A DNA stretch of 64,000 nt from Coprococcus phoceensis (GCF_900104635.1 NZ_FNWC01000007.1:1587421-1651420); one strand, 5' to 3'. Counted from the stretch's first letter, positions 25,242-35,164 are shown. A program made the numbers and translations. Notes: generated by a model from the sequence alone, not told the origin.

Positions 25242-27757
25242 ATGAGGTAAGGTTCAGCTCATCCTTTGCAGGACTTGCGTCCCCTCCCTCCCAAACCGCA
25301 CGTACACCTCTCGATGTATACGGCTTTCCGCTTATTGTATTTGCGGTATTAAGAATGAATCAGTTTATGACATTCGGGGCATACCACAAGAGTTTTCCTT
25401 CTCCTTTTGCGCATAAGGAGTACCCACTCCGCATTGCCCTTTAAGTCTTTTAGTTTCTTTACTTGATGGATTTCCAGATTTCTGCAATCCTTTCCACAGA
25501 GTTCACAGGTATGGCGTTCCACTCTCTGTTTCAGAGTGTTGGTTTTAGCGTATTTTGAGAATTGCGGAAGTTCGCTCACATTGTCAAACTTTGTAGCTGA
25601 TTCTTTTCGCTTAAACCCGTCTCTGTAAAAGGTCGTGGTTTTCCTTCCTGCTCTGGTATCGTATGCGATTGTAAACAGACCTCCAACACAGTATCTGCGC
25701 TTGATTTCGTGAACATTTGTTTTATACTTACAAGCAAATGTCTTGTACATACTGTACTTCATAAGATTGGCAAATCTGCCTATCTTAAAGGAATCATTCG
25801 CTATGGCATAATAGTTGTACAGTCCACGAACTTCCGCATTATATCTCGCCAGAATCTCTATATCGCTTTGATTTACCAGTTTTCCTCTGTGTAGGGCTAC
25901 AAATCTTTCTTTTCCGTTTTCGTTAATCTTGATTTTGATTGCATGATATTCCAGTAACTTTCCCACCCATTTTTCTCTGGGTACAAGTAATTTCACCACT
26001 CCTGCATTGCTTCTGATTTTGTATCCTCCTGCGGATTTCTTTAAATCCTGACTTCTGGATACCGTAATGTCATAGCCTAAAAATCTGGCTCTGTCTCCTG
26101 TATGCGTAACTTTGGTTTTGGTTTCGGACATTTCCAAATCCAGTTCTTCCCTGAGAAATCTGCCGACGTCAGCTTTCATCTGTTCTGCGTCCGCTTTGCT
26201 CCCAATTACTCCAATGATGAAATCATCAGCGTATCGGGTGTACTGAATCCGTTTATACGTCTCATCCAAAGGTTCGGTCGGAGTTAGCTGTCGTGTTTGC
26301 TTTTCAAGCATTTTCAAATGTTTATTGCGTTCCCAGCGTTCTTCTGGAGATAAATCCGCCCACTTCTTTTTGCCCATACATCTATAATAGGATGCCTTTT
26401 TGACAACTTTCTTGTAGTCGGAGTTCATTTGTTTCTTCTTTCCTCGGTTATATTTCTGTGCATATTCCTCCATAAATTTATCTAATTCGTGAAGGTACAC
26501 ATTTGCAAGCACTGGACTGACACCTGAACCCTGCGGTACTCCGCTGTATGTCCGATTGTACGTCCATTGCTCCATATAGCCTGCTTTTAGAAATTTCCAG
26601 ATGAGTTGTAGAAACATTTCATCATCAATACGTTTTCTCAGCAATCTGATGATTGTGTGGTGATTAAAACTGTCGAAGCAGGCGTGTATATCGCCCTCAA
26701 CAAACCAGTTCGTTCCCGTAAAGGTTTTCTGTATCTGGTATAATGCTGTCTGACAGCTTTTGTTTGGTCTGAACCCATGAGATGTTTTCTTAAACACAGG
26801 CTCATAAATGCTTTCTAAAATCATCTTCACTACTTCCTGCACCAGTTTGTCATTGCCCGACTGGATTCCCAACGGACGCTTTTTATTACTGTTTTTCTTA
26901 GCAATATATTCCCTGCGTGCAGGTTTTGGCAGGTAACTTTTATCTCGCATGGATTCAATAATCCTTTGGATTCTTTCGTCACTCATGCCATCAATAGTAG
27001 TTCCATCTGCACCGGCAGTCATACTGCCTGTGTTTGCATATATGTTTTTATATGCAAGCCAATAGAACTCTGGATTGTACAGATTCCGATATAATCTTTG
27101 AAACCTGTAAGATTCATTCTTTGACTTTTCCGTCAAACTACTTAATACTTGGATTGGATTTCTCAATGCCTCTCGCACCGTCCTTTCATATCGTATTAGT
27201 AAATAAGCTGCTCCCCTTCGCCATGTGAACGTCATTAACGTCTCAGACTACTATGGGAGCTGTGTGACCATGCCCGTTACCAGGTTTAGGTCATCCCCAG
27301 TTAGTATTTATGGAATTAGCGTTTCGTGTTGTCGGCACCGACTTTCGCCATTTACCCGCTGTCTTGCGGTTGTCCTTCCATGAGTATCGCTTGCTTTCAT
27401 AACTGCGAAATGAAACCAACATGGAATAGCATACGTTTCAATCCTTTTCGTATGCGGAGTGCGGATTCCCCCACTCTGGCTATCGTTCAGGCAGTTTAGC
27501 TTTGTACCTCATACACGAATTTTTATTCTTGAATTTTCAGATACACAGGATTAGTACCTTATCATTCAGGCTTTTATCCATTGACAAAAGCGACAACATG
27601 CTACACTCCCCTTCGGGTTTCCCCTCTCGGATAAGTTGTAGAATAATAGGCTGTGATTTTTCATCACTTGATACTTTTACCTACTGCTTGCTAAAGGCAG
27701 TATTCCATAAATACCACGCCGCCGAATTTATAATGCGCTGGCGACTTCTGGGCGCAC
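25242..27757 (-). mobile_element. Group II intron with encoded maturase, 2,516 bp
   Basis: Begins GTGCG at 27757 (minus), directly after the TGT codon for Cys480 of the coupling protein, and ends ...CCTCAT at 25242. Domain V is readable near 25,300: GCCGTATACATCGAGAGG, then GTGTACGTGCGGTTT. The last exon bases TAACTGT (IBS1) pair with GCAGTTA at 27406-27400 (six Watson-Crick pairs and one wobble), about 350 nt into the intron, as expected for EBS1. The 27,236-27,757 stretch without a gene is ribozyme domains I-III plus the start of IV. 25,242-25,348 is domains V and VI. Confidence 0.93.
25349..27166 (-). CDS. ltrA: Group II intron reverse transcriptase/maturase with HNH domain
   Basis: About 605 residues. 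Reverse transcriptase motifs: RPLGIQSGNDKLVQ, the GxPQGS element SGVPQGSGVSPVLAN, and YADDFIIGV (active site about 312-315). Maturase X domain with Y-rich LYNYYAIANDSFK, then a C-terminal HNH-type endonuclease with two Cys pairs (CELCG, CPECH). The usual HH of that domain reads HQ (EIHQVKKLKDL), so DNA cleavage may be altered. The start is chosen as TTG 27166 (MRNPIQVLSSL), which gives normal family length; an in-frame ATG at 27235 has no ribosome site. Needed to splice and move the intron. Confidence 0.92.
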   Translation of the reverse strand: MRNPIQVLSSLTEKSKNESYRFQRLYRNLYNPEFYWLAYKNIYANTGSMTAGADGTTIDGMSDERIQRIIESMRDKSYLPKPARREYIAKKNSNKKRPLGIQSGNDKLVQEVVKMILESIYEPVFKKTSHGFRPNKSCQTALYQIQKTFTGTNWFVEGDIHACFDSFNHHTIIRLLRKRIDDEMFLQLIWKFLKAGYMEQWTYNRTYSGVPQGSGVSPVLANVYLHELDKFMEEYAQKYNRGKKKQMNSDYKKVVKKASYYRCMGKKKWADLSPEERWERNKHLKMLEKQTRQLTPTEPLDETYKRIQYTRYADDFIIGVIGSKADAEQMKADVGRFLREELDLEMSETKTKVTHTGDRARFLGYDITVSRSQDLKKSAGGYKIRSNAGVVKLLVPREKWVGKLLEYHAIKIKINENGKERFVALHRGKLVNQSDIEILARYNAEVRGLYNYYAIANDSFKIGRFANLMKYSMYKTFACKYKTNVHEIKRRYCVGGLFTIAYDTRAGRKTTTFYRDGFKRKESATKFDNVSELPQFSKYAKTNTLKQRVERHTCELCGKDCRNLEIHQVKKLKDLKGNAEWVLLMRKRRRKTLVVCPECHKLIHS

Positions 27758-29197
27758 ACAGTTACCGATGACGGTGTCCATGTTGTCTTTATACAGGGCT
27801 TTGAGCTGGCTTTGCGCCTGCAGCACCAGGCAGGCAGAGATCTCACGGCTTCGGATGGTCGCCATAAGACGCTCCAGGTTCGGGATCTGCCCGATATTTG
27901 CCGCCTCGTCGATCAGGCAGCGTACATGGATGGGAAGCCTTCCGCCATATATATCATCTGCCCGTTCGCACAAGCGGTTAAACAAAATGGAATAGATCAG
28001 ACTGATCAAAAATGCAAAGGTCCCGTCCGTATCACTCATAATAAGGAAAAGAGCAGTCCGTTCATCCCCCAGCATATCCAGATCCAGTTCGTCATACATG
28101 GTAATTTCCCTGACTTCTTTAATGTCAAAAGGAGCCAGTCTGGAAGCACAGGAAATAAGGATCGACTTTGCTGTTTTTCCGGCAGCGAGCTTATATTTCT
28201 TATATTGACGCAGGGCAAAATGATCCGGGTCTTTTTGTTCCAGCGCGTCAAAGAGAAGGTCAACGGCATTTTTGAACGATTCATCATCCTCACGGACCTC
28301 CATTGCGTTCAGCATTTCTACCAGTGTGGCAAAATTCTGTTCGTTTGCCGGGGCTTCATAGTAGATATATCCGATCAGTGCCGTATAGAGCAGGGTTTCT
28401 GCTTTGACCCAGAAATCGTCTCCGGCTTTTCCTTCGCCTTTGGTATTGGAGATCAGAGTCGTGACGATTTTCAAAATATCTTTCTCGGAATGAATGTAGG
28501 CGAATGGGTTAAAGTGCATACTTTTCTGAAAATTGATCGTATTGAATACCCGTATTTTATAGGGCTCATAGATGATCTTTCCTTTTTCATTCCGCACAGG
28601 CTTTCCGTCCTTGTCCAGCTTTGGCGTGCCTCGCTGTAACATCTTTCCGCATTCCACAAGGACTGTACCTTTCGGATCGGTGACGACGTAGGAACTGTGC
28701 ATTTGCATCAGATTGGGCTTGATGAAAAAGCGCGTTTTTCCCGAACCTGATCCTCCGACTACCAGTACATTTTTATTTCTTGCATTGGCCGGATTTTTGG
28801 GCCTTCCGTTTAACATCAGTCCTTCACTTTGGGTAAGAATGATATTGTTTTCCGGCTTTGGGTCCATAAACGGGGCAATATCGGCTTTATTTCCCCAACG
28901 AGCTGAACCGTATTCCACATTTTTGCGGTATTTCTTAGCGTCTTTCCCTCTAAGATAGACTGCCAGCCGCATAATGGCTGCACCGCATAAACCGATCAGC
29001 CAGTCCATTGCCGCCCCCGGCCACATACTCTGAAACGCAAGGGCAAAGCCTTCGGACAGTCCTAACAGCTTTTGGGAAGCGTCCGCTCCGGGAGCCAGAC
29101 GCACCGCCTCGCCCAGCTTGGCAAATACCAGAAGGAACAGAACATAAGGCAGATGGAGAATGACCTGTTTTTTCATTGTTTCTGCATCGATCTTCAT
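27758..29197 (-). CDS. virD4: VirD4/TraG coupling protein, exon 1
   Basis: The ATPase that hands the relaxosome to the secretion channel. 480 codons: two N-terminal membrane helices (LPYVLFLLVFAKLGEAV and MDWLIGLCGAAIMRLAVYL), a conserved VEYGSARWGNKADI region, Walker A VVGGSGSGKTRFFIKPN, SYVVTDPKG and the Walker B region VRCLIDEAANIGQIPNL. It ends at MDTVIGNC, after which the intron begins; translation without splicing adds only nine intron-encoded residues. Overlaps the end of pcfB by four bases (ATGA). Confidence 0.94.
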
Positions 29198-29670
29198 CGT
29201 TCCGGTCCTCCGTGTTCTTTGTTCTTTACACGGTCACGGCCAAGCGACTGCGCCAGTTCTTTGAACTTATGAAGCTGTGTAAGCAGCGACGGTCTGGTGC
29301 TGCGTGTAAGGTCTTTCTTTGTATATTCCTTAAATGCTGCCGTCAGTGCATCCGCCTGGTTTGCCTTGAAATATACCGTCCATTTTGGGGGATCGGTCCC
29401 AAGTTCCTTTTCTATATGGTAGCGTACCTGATGTTTCCTGGCATACCGTTCAAAAGAGCGGATTCGTCCTGAAACTTCAATGGTATTAGCTCCGGGGTCT
29501 TTATAAGTCAGCCGCTTCATACTGTTGCGTCCGACTCTTGGCATTGTACGTTCCTGTTCCATCTTTTGGAGTACCGCAGCAATAGCCGCACGCAGTACCC
29601 GCCCTGACAGTTTTGCTGCCTGTATAGAAACAGAAACCGTTCGTTGTTCGAGATCTTCCTGCAAGAGCAT
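29194..29670 (-). CDS. pcfB: PcfB-family (DUF3801) conjugation protein
   Basis: 158 residues, opening with EDLEQRTVSVSIQAAKLSGR and continuing with helical RAAIAAVLQKMEQE. This matches PcfB/DUF3801, a relaxosome accessory protein that contacts the coupling protein in Gram-positive systems. It is encoded immediately upstream of and overlaps virD4, as in pCF10 and Tn1549-like elements. The C-terminal tail is basic. A GGAGG site lies before the ATG. Confidence 0.9.
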   Translation of the reverse strand: MLLQEDLEQRTVSVSIQAAKLSGRVLRAAIAAVLQKMEQERTMPRVGRNSMKRLTYKDPGANTIEVSGRIRSFERYARKHQVRYHIEKELGTDPPKWTVYFKANQADALTAAFKEYTKKDLTRSTRPSLLTQLHKFKELAQSLGRDRVKNKEHGGPER

Positions 29671-29715
29671 CCTCCTTTCTGATAAAATCGGTATTTATAA
29701 TATGGAAATAACTTT

Positions 29716-30531
29716 TTACCGGCTTTCCCCAAGAACCTGCTGTCGGGAAGCGTGTTCAAAGGCTTTTGCTGCCTGATCGACCTGAATTTTAGCGTGTTTC
29801 AAAAGCGTCTTGATGATCGTAGCCGGGCGTTCCTGTTCCTCCAGATGATAGACCATCCCTTTGCACTCATCCGGGAGGTATTCCGCCATATCTTTCAACA
29901 CATCGGAAAAGTTACCCATAAAGCCCCAGCAGCTATCCGACAACTCCCCGTTTTTATAAAGCTCAAACCCATAACATTCGCCACGCAGATAGAAATCATA
30001 AGCGGCGACTTCACTGCGCATCAGTGCGTCCGCTTTCTGCCGGATGGCGCCGGTCATCTTGTCAGCGTCAAATTCCTTTAGGGCATCTTCTTTGGAAACA
30101 TAGATCCAGCCAACCTGTCCGCTGTCCCATTCTGCATGAGGAGCCCTGCCTGAGAAACTTTCTGTACTCATGGCAAGACCGGAGTGGTCGTAGAGATAAA
30201 GGGGGAGCATCAGATACTTTTCCGAAATTACGTTCTGCATTGCTTCATCGATCGCCCGTTCCTCTGTCTTTGGTCCATGCCGGAAACGGCTGCTTACAAT
30301 GTTTACCATCCGTTCATAGCGTTTCATGCCGGCTTCATCATGTCCTACGGTATCTAAATACATTTCCCGCAGGAAGTCATCTTTGTCCATATGGTTGTGA
30401 TGGTCGCCCAGCGCATAGCGGGGATGAAAGCATACCATCGTCCCAAAATGTTCATCTACCTCACGGGGAGAGATCAGAATATCGTCCGGCTGCACCATAA
30501 GGGCATAAGGTTCATTTACTGCCATTAACAT
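29716..30531 (-). CDS. Hypothetical ICE protein, 271 aa
   Basis: 271 residues, soluble. It has an N-terminal segment with YALMVQPDDILISPREVDEH and a middle region with the Trp/Tyr-rich GQVGWIYVSKEDALKEF and YLRGECYGFELYKNGE, reminiscent of uncharacterised cargo proteins that carry antirestriction-like or polyvalent domains. The start could be the second Met (MAVNEPYALM). No metal or nucleotide motif visible. It is followed 45 bp later by pcfB. Function unknown. Confidence 0.7.
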   Translation of the reverse strand: MLMAVNEPYALMVQPDDILISPREVDEHFGTMVCFHPRYALGDHHNHMDKDDFLREMYLDTVGHDEAGMKRYERMVNIVSSRFRHGPKTEERAIDEAMQNVISEKYLMLPLYLYDHSGLAMSTESFSGRAPHAEWDSGQVGWIYVSKEDALKEFDADKMTGAIRQKADALMRSEVAAYDFYLRGECYGFELYKNGELSDSCWGFMGNFSDVLKDMAEYLPDECKGMVYHLEEQERPATIIKTLLKHAKIQVDQAAKAFEHASRQQVLGESR

Positions 30532-30548
30532 AATTGGCTCCTTTCTTT

Positions 30549-30965
30549 CTACAAATCCGGGCCGGAATGGTGCATCATCGGTTTTTCCCGGCGCTCATTG
30601 GTTGCAGGCTGCTTGACTGCAATGATCTCGCCGGCAAGCCTTGCAAATTTTTCAGGGTACTTGAATTGCTCCCCATATTTCTCCATCAGATCCGGGGAAA
30701 GGTCTGTAAAATTTTCCTCGCCAAGACCAACGATCAGAAAATTCCCGGACACAATATCATAGATGTGGCCGTCATCATCAAAGAGAGCCCGGTTCAGAGG
30801 CAGCCCCATCAGCTTGCCTTCTTCATTACAGATCAGAGCCACCGGGTCCTCATACGGATAGACCGCCTGAATATCTCCGCCCACTGCCGCCTGCAAGGAT
30901 TTCAGACCACTTTCGATCTCCGCAGCATAAGGGGACTTGCCCGGCTCTACCATTAACACTTTCAT
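30549..30965 (-). CDS. DUF3846 protein
   Basis: 138 residues beginning MKVLMVEPGKSPYAAEI, with the region DPVALICNEEGKLMGLPLNR and IVSGNFLIVG. This pattern defines DUF3846, a small globular family common on Clostridia ICEs and phages, sometimes in antirestriction contexts. It overlaps the 280-aa upstream gene by four bases, so the two are coupled. The role is not known. Confidence 0.85.
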   Translation of the reverse strand: MKVLMVEPGKSPYAAEIESGLKSLQAAVGGDIQAVYPYEDPVALICNEEGKLMGLPLNRALFDDDGHIYDIVSGNFLIVGLGEENFTDLSPDLMEKYGEQFKYPEKFARLAGEIIAVKQPATNERREKPMMHHSGPDL

Positions 30966-31804
30966 AATTGTATATCCTCCTTCTTTTTCATTGTCGTACC
31001 GGGAGCGGTTGGCGTTTTTTCCTGAGTTTTTGCCACAGAGAGCTTCCCCAGGACGGAAGGCTTCTCCCGGTTTTTGGGTGTAAAAATACCGCCCTCCGAA
31101 ACCTCGGCGGCGGCATGTTCCGTTTTGGCCTGTTCCAGTCCTTCAACCGTATAGCCAGGTAAAAGAGTACCGTGAACCATAAAATGGTGCTCATATTCTT
31201 TCGGGATTGGCGGGGAAATTTCCGTGAATAAATGGGAATAGGCTTTCTTTCGCCCGTCCAGGTATTTTATGGCTGCGTTCTTATCTGTATATCGTTTCTG
31301 GTTTTGTCCGGCAATCTTTGCTCCATATCCCTGCTTCGGGGAATGAATACGGACTTCCCATGTCACATACCAGGCAATCGGAACACTCTGTTTGGTTTCT
31401 CTGTCATATTTCGTATCTTCCCAAATACTGCAGGTCATCTGATAGACCCGGTTGCTGATTTTCTGATCCGCCCTCCAGTTATCGGTGTCTTTCCACTGGT
31501 TGCCGGTATGTTCAATCTCCGGTGTACGAAGATATTCCAAAGCCCGGTTGATCGTCTGTGTTGCCGCTGCCTGCTGTTCCCACTGTTTTGCGGCAGCCAC
31601 CACGATTTCATAGGCTTTCTGCTCCCCGTCGATACTTTCTTGGCGCATGGCTTCCAGGCTATCTGTTCCCATTGTGATCAGAGTAGAAATATCCACATTT
31701 TCACAAACTACGCTGTGTTCAATTTTAAGATCTGATCCCGGCGTTAAGTGGTCGCCATACCGGTAGGCATGGTAATCCCTGTTTTCTTCCAAAATGCTGT
31801 TCAC
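30962..31804 (-). CDS. Hypothetical ICE protein, 280 aa
   Basis: A 280-residue soluble protein starting MNSILEENRDYHAYRYGDHL. A middle helical region (EIVVAAAKQWEQQAAATQTI) and a conserved-looking IAWYVTWEVRIHSPKQGYGA segment are followed by a low-complexity C-terminus rich in K, T and P. It starts 6 bp after the LPD1 gene and overlaps DUF3846. I do not recognise a family; as a member of the same cargo operon it may take part in escape from host defences (inference). Confidence 0.7.
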   Translation of the reverse strand: MNSILEENRDYHAYRYGDHLTPGSDLKIEHSVVCENVDISTLITMGTDSLEAMRQESIDGEQKAYEIVVAAAKQWEQQAAATQTINRALEYLRTPEIEHTGNQWKDTDNWRADQKISNRVYQMTCSIWEDTKYDRETKQSVPIAWYVTWEVRIHSPKQGYGAKIAGQNQKRYTDKNAAIKYLDGRKKAYSHLFTEISPPIPKEYEHHFMVHGTLLPGYTVEGLEQAKTEHAAAEVSEGGIFTPKNREKPSVLGKLSVAKTQEKTPTAPGTTMKKKEDIQL

Positions 31805-31810
31805 CTCCTG

Positions 31811-33835
31811 CTATATTTCCGGCTCATGGTTTTTTCTGGAAATCGTCTGTGCCGGTGATTTTTTATCTGCCGGTCTGTTTGCCGCAAGCTGATCCATCAC
31901 GGAAGGACGGCCGACGCCGAACATGGATAGTTGACCGTCCGCTGCCTCATGAAGTTCAGAAACAGAGAGGGGAAGCGTTACATCAGCATGGGTCAATAGC
32001 TGTTCCCGTTTCAAATCCTGAATGATCTCGTCAAAAACAGCGTTGATCGCACGGCGTTCTTCCCCCACAGGGAAGGCTTTCAATACCTCCATTTCTCCGC
32101 CTTTACCGGAAACCAGGGTAAGGGCACAGTCGGCATGGCCTGCCAGATAATCCGATGTGTAGGGCAGTTTGTCCTTGATATAACAGGCAAAGGCTCTGGC
32201 TGTCATTTCCACGTTGCTGTCCCAATAACCGCCGTCTTTTTCACATTCTTTTCCCATACGTACCGAATTACGGTAAAAATCAGTTTCCGTCCGTCCAATC
32301 TGCGGAGCTTCCTGTGCCTGCATCCCGGAAAGCATACGCTCAAAAATTTCCAGCCGTTCCCGTTCACTTTTGGGAATTACCCGGCCGGTAACATTCTTCT
32401 TAAATGCGCTGATCTGTTCCACAGAGCCGGGTTCGCCGGACAAAAATGCTTCCCGCAAGACTGCGTAGGCTTCCATCTGTTCCTCATTGCCATACCGTTT
32501 CAGGGAGGCAAGAACCGAGGAATCCAGCCAGCTTGCCGCATTTTTCCGGGTGCGTTCTGTTTGTGCTTCCGTGCGCTTTGCTGCCTGTTCCGGTGTTTCC
32601 GGTTTATACTTCATGGTGTCAATGAGTTTTTGGAACGGTGCATAGAGGCGGGGCTGTTCTGACAGCATCCCTTTTGCGCCCATCTTTGTACCAAGATAAT
32701 CGTCAAGTCCATGCCACCATTCATGTGCCAGCGAACCGGCCCCGTGCATTTTCGTAAGATTGATGACTGTACGCAAAGGTTCATAATGAGCTGCAGCATT
32801 GCCGCTGCCTCTTGCACCAAAAGCGATAGCAAGTGTTCCCTGATAAGCAATATCTTTATCGCTGATCTTAAGGGCTGACGCCAGATCCTTTAGTGCTTCA
32901 AATCCCATGTTAAGGGAGGTCTGCCGGTCGTTCTGGTTCATCCAGTTTCCAAACTCACCGCCGCGGAACCCAAAGGTATCAAGATAATGCTGTCCGGTGA
33001 TCTCCACGCCATTCCGATAATCCGGTCCGGTACGTTTGACATGGGCAAGCTGTGGAGGGACAAAACGGATCTTTCCGTTTTTGTTCCTGCCTTTGGCAAG
33101 TTCCTGCACCCATTTCAGGGCAGCTTCTTTGGTCCCAAAATTGGTCCGCAGGATCGAATAGCCTTTTGTCACATAGTAGGTACCGGGTTTCCAGTCCCCA
33201 TTTTTAGAATAGGTCTGTTTCCCGTCGTTGAAGTGGATCGCATAACCTTTCGGTATTTTCTGCTCTTTGGAAACACAAAACTGTTCCTTTTTTGCTTCCT
33301 GAGTAAAGTTGCGCTCAAAATATTCAGCTGAGCGGATCAGCATGGTATTGGACAATTTGTTTGTGATCACGGGATTGTCCTGTCCCTTTTTCGTTGCCCG
33401 GTAATGGATTCCGCTTCCCCAGCCCTGTACCTTTTCTAAATATCCATTGTCAACGAAAAAGCGGTCATAGGCTCTCACAGCATCCTCCACAGTACGGACA
33501 TCTGAAAGCACTGTCTGCAATTCCCGGACTGTTTTTATATATTCCTTTTGTCTCGCGGTCCGTTTTTCCGGGGTGTCATCCGTGCGGTAATACTGAGGGG
33601 AAGCGTTTAAGCCGTCTCTTGCTTTTTTAATAAAATAGACCACGCCAAGAGGAATCCCTTCCTCCAGCATGGCTGCATAGTCCGGCTTTTTCCAAACATT
33701 ATCCTTTTTCACAAATTTTTCGGCTTCGCGCTCATTCATGGCTTCCAGATCATCTGCATACAGCCCGCGGTCTTTCCACAGGTCTTTTTTCGCACCGCCG
33801 ATCTTTTCGCCGAAATCTTCATGCACTCCTGCCAA
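31811..33835 (-). CDS. LPD1-type polyvalent protein with zincin-like motif
   Basis: 674 residues. The centre contains the large polyvalent protein domain signature YLDTFGFRGGEFGNWMNQND plus RQTSLNMGFEALKDLA, followed by a zinc metallopeptidase-like LAHEWWHGLDDYLG (HExxH). Such proteins ride in on conjugative elements and phages and probably act early in the recipient, for example against host restriction (inference from family context). A basic N-terminal part and a low-complexity C-terminus frame it. The intact HEWWH suggests an active hydrolase. Confidence 0.85.
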   Translation of the reverse strand: MAGVHEDFGEKIGGAKKDLWKDRGLYADDLEAMNEREAEKFVKKDNVWKKPDYAAMLEEGIPLGVVYFIKKARDGLNASPQYYRTDDTPEKRTARQKEYIKTVRELQTVLSDVRTVEDAVRAYDRFFVDNGYLEKVQGWGSGIHYRATKKGQDNPVITNKLSNTMLIRSAEYFERNFTQEAKKEQFCVSKEQKIPKGYAIHFNDGKQTYSKNGDWKPGTYYVTKGYSILRTNFGTKEAALKWVQELAKGRNKNGKIRFVPPQLAHVKRTGPDYRNGVEITGQHYLDTFGFRGGEFGNWMNQNDRQTSLNMGFEALKDLASALKISDKDIAYQGTLAIAFGARGSGNAAAHYEPLRTVINLTKMHGAGSLAHEWWHGLDDYLGTKMGAKGMLSEQPRLYAPFQKLIDTMKYKPETPEQAAKRTEAQTERTRKNAASWLDSSVLASLKRYGNEEQMEAYAVLREAFLSGEPGSVEQISAFKKNVTGRVIPKSERERLEIFERMLSGMQAQEAPQIGRTETDFYRNSVRMGKECEKDGGYWDSNVEMTARAFACYIKDKLPYTSDYLAGHADCALTLVSGKGGEMEVLKAFPVGEERRAINAVFDEIIQDLKREQLLTHADVTLPLSVSELHEAADGQLSMFGVGRPSVMDQLAANRPADKKSPAQTISRKNHEPEI

Positions 33836-33865
33836 TCTTCATCACCTCCAGTCAGTGTAAAATTC

Positions 33866-34768
33866 TTATCGCTCCGGGGCAGGGCGGCGTTCTTCGTTTT
33901 TGTGAAGTTGTGGGAGGTTTCCTGTGAGCCGGTCAGTTTCCCTGCGGATCAGTTTGTCCAGAGCGCCTAAATCCTCCGGTGCAATGGCAAACTCCCGGTA
34001 ATTTTCATACCACAGGCCCGTAGAGATTGCCGCGATGGGCGCAATTTTCTCCGAACCGGATGGAAGAAGGCGATACACAGGGGCTTCGTCATAAAGAAGC
34101 ATCTGCTTTGCCGTTCCCTGTGGTATGCGGTACTTATCCATATCCGGGTTCTGGGCTGCCTCCATATATTGCATATTCAGGCGTTCTTCTAAATCCTGGG
34201 GCATATAACGAAATGCCTGATCCATCCACTGTCTGAACATCGTGGAATAGTGGTACTGCCATTCCGTAACTTGATTCGGGGCATAAGAAAATCCCCAACT
34301 TTTCAGAGCATCTTTTTCGTAAAGCTCCATTTCAGTCCATTCTTTCAGGCTGACCGTAGCCGCTGAACCATCTTTGCGTTCAATATTGACGCCGCAGGGA
34401 TAGAGGATATTTCTTTTTATATCCTGCCGCAGCGTGTCTAAATCCATCATCAGGACATCTCCGTACAAGTGACCGCCCTCGCTCCGATCCGTATGAAACA
34501 GGAAAGCCCTCGCTCCGATGAACTCCGTTGTTAAGATCATTTGATGAAGATCCGCCGTAGAACAATAAGCAAATAAGGCGTCGGAAAGCCACATGTGATT
34601 TTTCCCCATGATGGCAATGGAATCAGCCCCGGTATTTGTTGCCAGAGAACGCATATTGAATTCGCATTCTCTAAGAAAATCTCCGGCAAAAATATGGAGT
34701 TCATACGCAAAGACGGATAAGTCTGTATCGCGGATTAAATGAATCTGCGGTAGTGATTCCTGATTCAA
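33866..34768 (-). CDS. Hypothetical ICE protein, 300 aa
   Basis: 300 residues, starting at TTG 34768, with GGAGG 6 nt upstream that lies inside the preceding small ORF. Visible parts: SVFAYELHIFAGDFLREC near the start, MFRQWMDQAFRYMPQDLE in the middle and a C-terminal module AKQMLLYDEAPVYRLLPSGS with LWYENYREFAIAPEDL, which resembles YodL-like domains of ICE proteins (tentative). No transmembrane or catalytic motif. It is followed 30 bp later by the LPD1 gene in one operon. Confidence 0.7.
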   Translation of the reverse strand: MNQESLPQIHLIRDTDLSVFAYELHIFAGDFLRECEFNMRSLATNTGADSIAIMGKNHMWLSDALFAYCSTADLHQMILTTEFIGARAFLFHTDRSEGGHLYGDVLMMDLDTLRQDIKRNILYPCGVNIERKDGSAATVSLKEWTEMELYEKDALKSWGFSYAPNQVTEWQYHYSTMFRQWMDQAFRYMPQDLEERLNMQYMEAAQNPDMDKYRIPQGTAKQMLLYDEAPVYRLLPSGSEKIAPIAAISTGLWYENYREFAIAPEDLGALDKLIRRETDRLTGNLPQLHKNEERRPAPER

Positions 34769-34846
34769 TCAAATTCCTCCTTTCATGTGAAGCAGCTCTT
34801 TGACCTGCTCATTTTCCGCAAACGGCTGGCTATCTGTCCCCGCCAT
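34769..34846 (-). CDS. Possible 25-aa small protein
   Basis: A 25-codon frame starting MAGTDSQPFAENEQ and ending KGGI, with a GGGAGG site 10 nt before the ATG and a stop that abuts the TTG start of the next gene. It may be a short translated leader that couples the 95-aa HTH gene to the 300-aa gene, rather than a functional protein. Confidence 0.4.
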   Translation of the reverse strand: MAGTDSQPFAENEQVKELLHMKGGI

Positions 34847-34850
34847 TTAA

Positions 34851-35138
34851 TCAATCCCTCCCATCTGCCGGTAGCTGCCCGCCGGCAATCTTGCCGACAA
34901 TCTCCGGACCGGTTTCATAAATCTGCATGAGGCGTTTTGCTGTGCCGCAAGGCTGTGCAGCTCCGCTGGTCCAAAGACGCACTGTGGATGGGGCAACATT
35001 CATCAAAAGCGCAAAGCCCTTTTCGTTCATGTCCAGCTTTTTCATCAGCGATTTAACCATATCGGGGCCGTAGTCTGGACACCGGGAAGCCTCGGCAATC
35101 ATCTGCAAAGCGGTATTTTCAATTTTTTTCATTTTCAA
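34851..35138 (-). CDS. Small helix-turn-helix protein, 95 aa
   Basis: An XRE/HigA-like HTH: DMVKSLMKKLDMNEKGFALL, then MNVAPSTVRLWTSGAAQPCG and AKRLMQIYETG. HigA-like antitoxins look similar but no toxin gene is adjacent, so a regulator of the element seems more likely. It lies between the 74-aa gene and the 300-aa gene, same direction, with AGGAGG before the ATG. The C-terminal 20 residues look disordered. Confidence 0.75.
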   Translation of the reverse strand: MKMKKIENTALQMIAEASRCPDYGPDMVKSLMKKLDMNEKGFALLMNVAPSTVRLWTSGAAQPCGTAKRLMQIYETGPEIVGKIAGGQLPADGRD

Positions 35139-35164
35139 ATCCTCCTGTTATTTGTTTTCCAGCC

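Noticed and set aside
34851..35138. 95-aa HTH gene as the antitoxin of a HigBA pair
   Set aside because: No RelE/HigB-type toxin gene lies next to it.
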